Assembly: GCA_013176395.1 (NCBI GenBank)
Contig: JABMLP010000003.1
Location: 1,984,001-2,048,000, forward strand
Source: Venturia oleaginea
Taxonomy: Eukaryota; Ascomycota; Dothideomycetes; Venturiales; Venturiaceae
DNA: 64,000 nt
Reading direction: 5' to 3'
Position numbers and translations under genes: made by a program. This document shows positions 61,153 to 64,000 of the stretch, in pieces; the stretch's first letter is position 1; each line of letters begins with the position of its first letter. The notes under the pieces are model-generated. The model did not search any database and was not told the DNA's origin. It was given only the letters and a program-made list of their open reading frames with translations.

Positions 61153-61348
61153 CGGTTAATTGCCGTATGAACACATACATCAAAAAATCTAGCCAACACA
61201 TATATCCAATTGCTAGGACATACATTGAAAAAAATTGACCAATTAGAGCAATGTATGTATCAGCAATTTTTTTCAATGTATGTCCTAGCAATTGGATGTA
61301 TGTGTTGGCTAGATTTTTTGATGTATGTGTTCATACGGCAATTAACCG
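61153..61348. mobile_element. 196-bp hairpin MITE
   Basis: Two 84-bp arms (61153-61236 and 61265-61348) are inverted copies with one mismatch seen, separated by a 28-bp loop. The ends are CGGTTAATTGCCGTATG and its inverse. The unit is AT-rich and non-coding, typical of a foldback miniature element. It sits between the LTR and the gag gene. Confidence 0.8.
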
Positions 61349-61360
61349 GAAAAGAAAATC

Positions 61361-62991
61361 ATGTTTGTTCTCAGTTACATGCGAGGAACTGCTTATGCTC
61401 TGTTCGAGGATCGCCTCAACGAGTATCTCTCGGATCCAATGGATTACCTCGGCAAACGACTCTTCAACCAGTACGGCGAATTTCTCAAACAGATCAACAT
61501 GACGTTCGGCAACGTCGATGAGAAACGTATTGCGGAAAGAGAGCTCAAGGCTTTGAGACAGCATACATCCGCAGCAGATTACTCCGCCCACTTCCAGCGC
61601 ATCGCTGCACACCTTAATTGGAAAATTGAGGCCCTGCTCAGCCGATACTATGATGGCCTCAAGGAGGACATCAAGGATGAAATCAGTCGGAAGGAAACTC
61701 AGCCTCAGGACCTGTACTCGATGATTGAAACGTCAATCAAGATCGATAACCGCCTATTCGAAAGAAAACTTCAGAGGAAGGGAGTTAGTTCTTATTGAGG
61801 ACATGGAAGCAAAAGGCGTGCGAACACAGGTGCTCGACGAGTTGATCCATACGGACCACAGTCGATGGAGCTCGACAAGATTCAGAGCGCTCCACGTGGA
61901 TCCAAGAAAGGCACAGGTCAGAAAGGGAAGTGTTACAACTGTGGAAAGACAGGACATTATGCCAACAAATGTCGACAGCCCAAAAAGAACAACACTGAAA
62001 GAACAACACTGGACGTTTCACGAATCAGGGACAACGATTCGAAAACTCAGCCATGGGCTCAGGACACCTCAACGCTTTACAATCCAATGCGTCAGTACCG
62101 CCAATCCACAACGTACTGAGCTGGACGGCTTGTTATGAGGACGACTGCAAGATACACCTATCCGAGAAGCAGGGCTCCGGATACTACCCTCGGGATAGAG
62201 GAGGTTACCAAGGCAACGGCAATGTCAAAGGATATCTCGCTATGATGAGTTCGTCATCTAGCTCACCCGGTCTTTATTGCACTCAGCTGGGATTGCCAAA
62301 ACCAGAGTATGGCCCAAACCAATTCAGGGTTGGGAATACAATGGCTGCTGTCAAAGTTATCAGCAGATACCCAAGCATGAGAAAGAATCCGGAACGCGAT
62401 CTTCACTGGATGATTCCTTCGAACTGGTGTAAAGTCAAAGAATGCCCACTGTGGGAGCACAAGTTCGAGGAAGACCCAGGACAACCAGATTGGGAATTCC
62501 ACTGGGTTCACGAAAAGGAAGTCAACAATACGACCCTCAGGAAGATCATGAAAATTCCAAACATCAGTACAAATTTACAGCACGTCCACCACAGACACTT
62601 ACCTATGAATTGGTGCGAGAATGAGCAATGCGATTTACCTCAGCACCAGGAAATGAAAGATCTTGGAGAAATATTCCAAGAGTTGCCAGCCATTTCCGGG
62701 AGTTAGTCTACACCAAACGAAAACGAATCTCTACAGACCATGTCGGGCGACGACAGTGAGTCTACGGTAGAAGACAACTCCAACAAAGGAGAATCGAAGG
62801 AAGATCTAGAGTTTATGACCTTCCGGCTCTCACGTTTGACACGAGACGTTGAACGAGCAATTGATCAGGACGATTCTCAGTACAAGGACGTTCATCCAAA
62901 TGCATGCATTGACTTCACCTGCCCATACCATCCGAATGGGGCAAGGAACCTTCGACACCTTGTCCGAAGATTGGACATCGCGCCTATCTGA
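61361..62991 (+). pseudogene. retrotransposon gag and downstream region, frameshifted
   Basis: The first frame (61361-61798) is a retrotransposon gag (YALFEDRLNEYLSDP, KQINMTFGNVDEKRIAEREL, LLSRYYDGLKEDIKDEI). Near 61790 the frame changes; the zinc knuckle CYNCGKTGHYANKC lies at about 61938-61980 in another frame. A further frame (62053-62706) has HNVLSWTACYEDDCKIH and tryptophan/cysteine-rich repeats (WCKVKECPLWEHK, WCENEQCDLPQH), and 62740-62991 a short acidic piece with CIDFTCPYHPNG. Pol is absent. The 5' end of gag is cut at the hairpin element. Decayed and not functional. Confidence 0.78.
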
Positions 62992-63475
62992 GGCAGTAAC
63001 TACACGTGAGGTACTTGTAAGGCCCATTGCAAAGCCAGTTTCGTCGAAGTTATAGATATCGTTATTGAGGATGCCGTATTTAGCGATTGTGTTTTGTACA
63101 AGCCGAAACCAGGCCCCAATAAGGGCTGGATCTTCGCATCTTGCCCTTTGATTATCGTAGCTGCGTGAATATCGCGATTTGAGGCTAGGGCGGCGGTTGA
63201 TGTATCGCTGAGGCCAATTGACACCGATTTTGCAATCTGAGCCTACACGCTGCTCGAGTACGATTTTTGCCGCATCGCGTACCCCAGTAACGGTCAACGG
63301 ATAACCTCTTTCATCCATAGATAGTATCCAATGCTCAACGACCTCCTCTTCCGTATCCGTAAGCTTTTGGAAATTTGGGCGCAAATTAACGCGTGAAACG
63401 CGTCCGCGAAGGCGGAAGGCAAGGGAAGTAAATGGGACAAAATAGGCATCAGCGGCCTTTCGAATACTTGGAAAA
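62935..63475 (-). pseudogene. pogo/Fot1-type transposase fragment of a second subfamily
   Basis: On the minus strand, SIRKAADAYFVPFTSL and LTDTEEEVVEHWILSMDERG form the first DNA-binding region, VNWPQRYINRRPSLKSRYSR the Tc5-type helix-turn-helix, and YNFDETGFAMGL carries the first catalytic Asp. The fragment ends near 62940 at the junction with the gag remnant, so the rest of the nuclease is missing. The residues differ clearly from copies A-D, so it belongs to another lineage. Confidence 0.82.
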
Positions 63476-63625
63476 TTGTTACGCAGAGGCTATGGACTCA
63501 AAGTAGTCTAGCTGGATTTGGCTAATCCGTACAGTAGGGTTCAAGTGGTCCGGGGCGCCAATATCCTATCAAACAAGTGAAGCGAAGCTTGCAAGATATA
63601 AGAGTCGTGAATTGTGCTAAGTAAC
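63476..63625. other. short spacer
   Basis: No feature recognised except the 17-bp word shared with about 9179. Confidence 0.4.
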
Positions 63626-63782
63626 TAAAAGCAATAGCGAAGTAACGAGAGAGTGAAGATACGAGACACTGAGGGAGCAGAGTCTCAAGGATGAAGCAAA
63701 TGAACTACACGTGATCTTACATCATCTATCTTACATCCGAATACAATCGAATACATGTCCACGTGACAGTATCCGTAACAGC
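63626..63782 (-). repeat. LTR-like repeat, short form
   Basis: Its left 63 bp match 35016-35083 and its right 33 bp match 35394-35426 almost exactly, with a different 60-bp middle in place of about 310 bp. On the minus strand it starts TGTTACGGATACTGTCACGT. Confidence 0.7.
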
Positions 63783-63822
63783 CTCTCAGGACAGCTAAAC
63801 GCAAACAACCCCGCCGGAAAAC

Positions 63823-64000
63823 AAAAACCCACAACAGCGAGAACTGAGACTTTTGAAATCGAATAGCTCTGCTGTACATACACATCACCTTTGAGGGGCC
63901 CCAGCGTTTTTTAGGCTCGACACGTCGCCCAACGTGTACAAACGAAAACGAGAGATGACGATACCGTGGCCTCAAGAGGTGGTCTGACCGACCGGACTAA
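63823..64000 (+). mobile_element. possible 5' end of a LINE-related element, cut by the window end
   Basis: AAAAACCCACAACAGCGAGAAC resembles the start of the 1.6-kb elements (AAAAACAGCACACACAGCGA) and the resemblance continues loosely for about 40 bp. It may be the 5' end of a related LINE. The window ends before any gene. Confidence 0.4.

Noticed and set aside
1..64000. tRNA or rRNA genes
   Set aside because: No B-box-like GGTTCGANTCC with matching arms and no rRNA-like stretch was seen; the match at 29423 is only a primer site.

Overview
The window looks like a transposon-rich stretch of the nuclear genome of a filamentous ascomycete (Pezizomycotina). Host genes have short introns (about 48 to 60 nt) with GTGAGT/GTATGT/GTACGT donors and CTAAC-like branch sites. 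HET-domain and HET/NB-ARC genes, Tad-type LINEs, Fot1/pogo and Harbinger DNA transposons, chromodomain gypsy and copia elements are all typical of that group. The exact class cannot be settled from the sequence alone.

Host genes form small islands. At the left end is a secreted S10 serine carboxypeptidase (373-2095, minus). A decayed F-box-like gene (3359-4724), a possible exon of another gene (5230-5401) and a gene with one divergent BIR-like zinc fold (5941-6924) follow. A HET/NB-ARC NLR pseudogene (20570-22190) and a small cysteine-containing secreted protein whose ATG appears to be split by an intron (22591-22959) lie between transposon clusters. A PTR2 peptide transporter with a predicted 4-nt first exon is at 35494-37508. 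The right third holds an HET-domain gene (50136-51080), casein kinase 1 (52813-54170) and an unusually long Rsm22-type mitoribosome assembly protein (55958-59929).

Mobile DNA fills most of the rest. Pogo/Fot1-type elements with TA target duplications sit at 7511-8997, 44893-45578, 45702-46613 and, as a broken copy, 46787-49484. A gag-like gene sits between perfect 176-bp inverted repeats (9613-11079). LINE remnants occur at 11080-11829 and 15828-19860, and two nearly identical 1.6-kb non-autonomous LINE-related copies, each with a 13-14 bp target duplication, at 24046-25644 and 46822-48427. A 5'-truncated copia pol with its 3' LTR (12551-15336) abuts a chromodomain remnant. A Harbinger element (about 25800-35011) has its MYB-like gene split, six codons after its ATG, by a complete copia element (29294-34697). 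A nearly intact chromodomain gypsy element lies at 39420-44800. At 60085-60809 three solo LTRs are nested, each with its own 5-bp target duplication.

The mobile elements are mostly defective through internal deletions, frameshifts or truncation. The gypsy copy is the youngest looking, with one difference seen between its LTRs. The most unusual points are the BIR-like gene with a solo LTR 15 bp before its ATG, the palindromic gag element, the LINE-related copies with internal dimer repeats, the array of copies of the copia gag start site upstream of the real start, and the two host genes whose coding starts are divided by introns.
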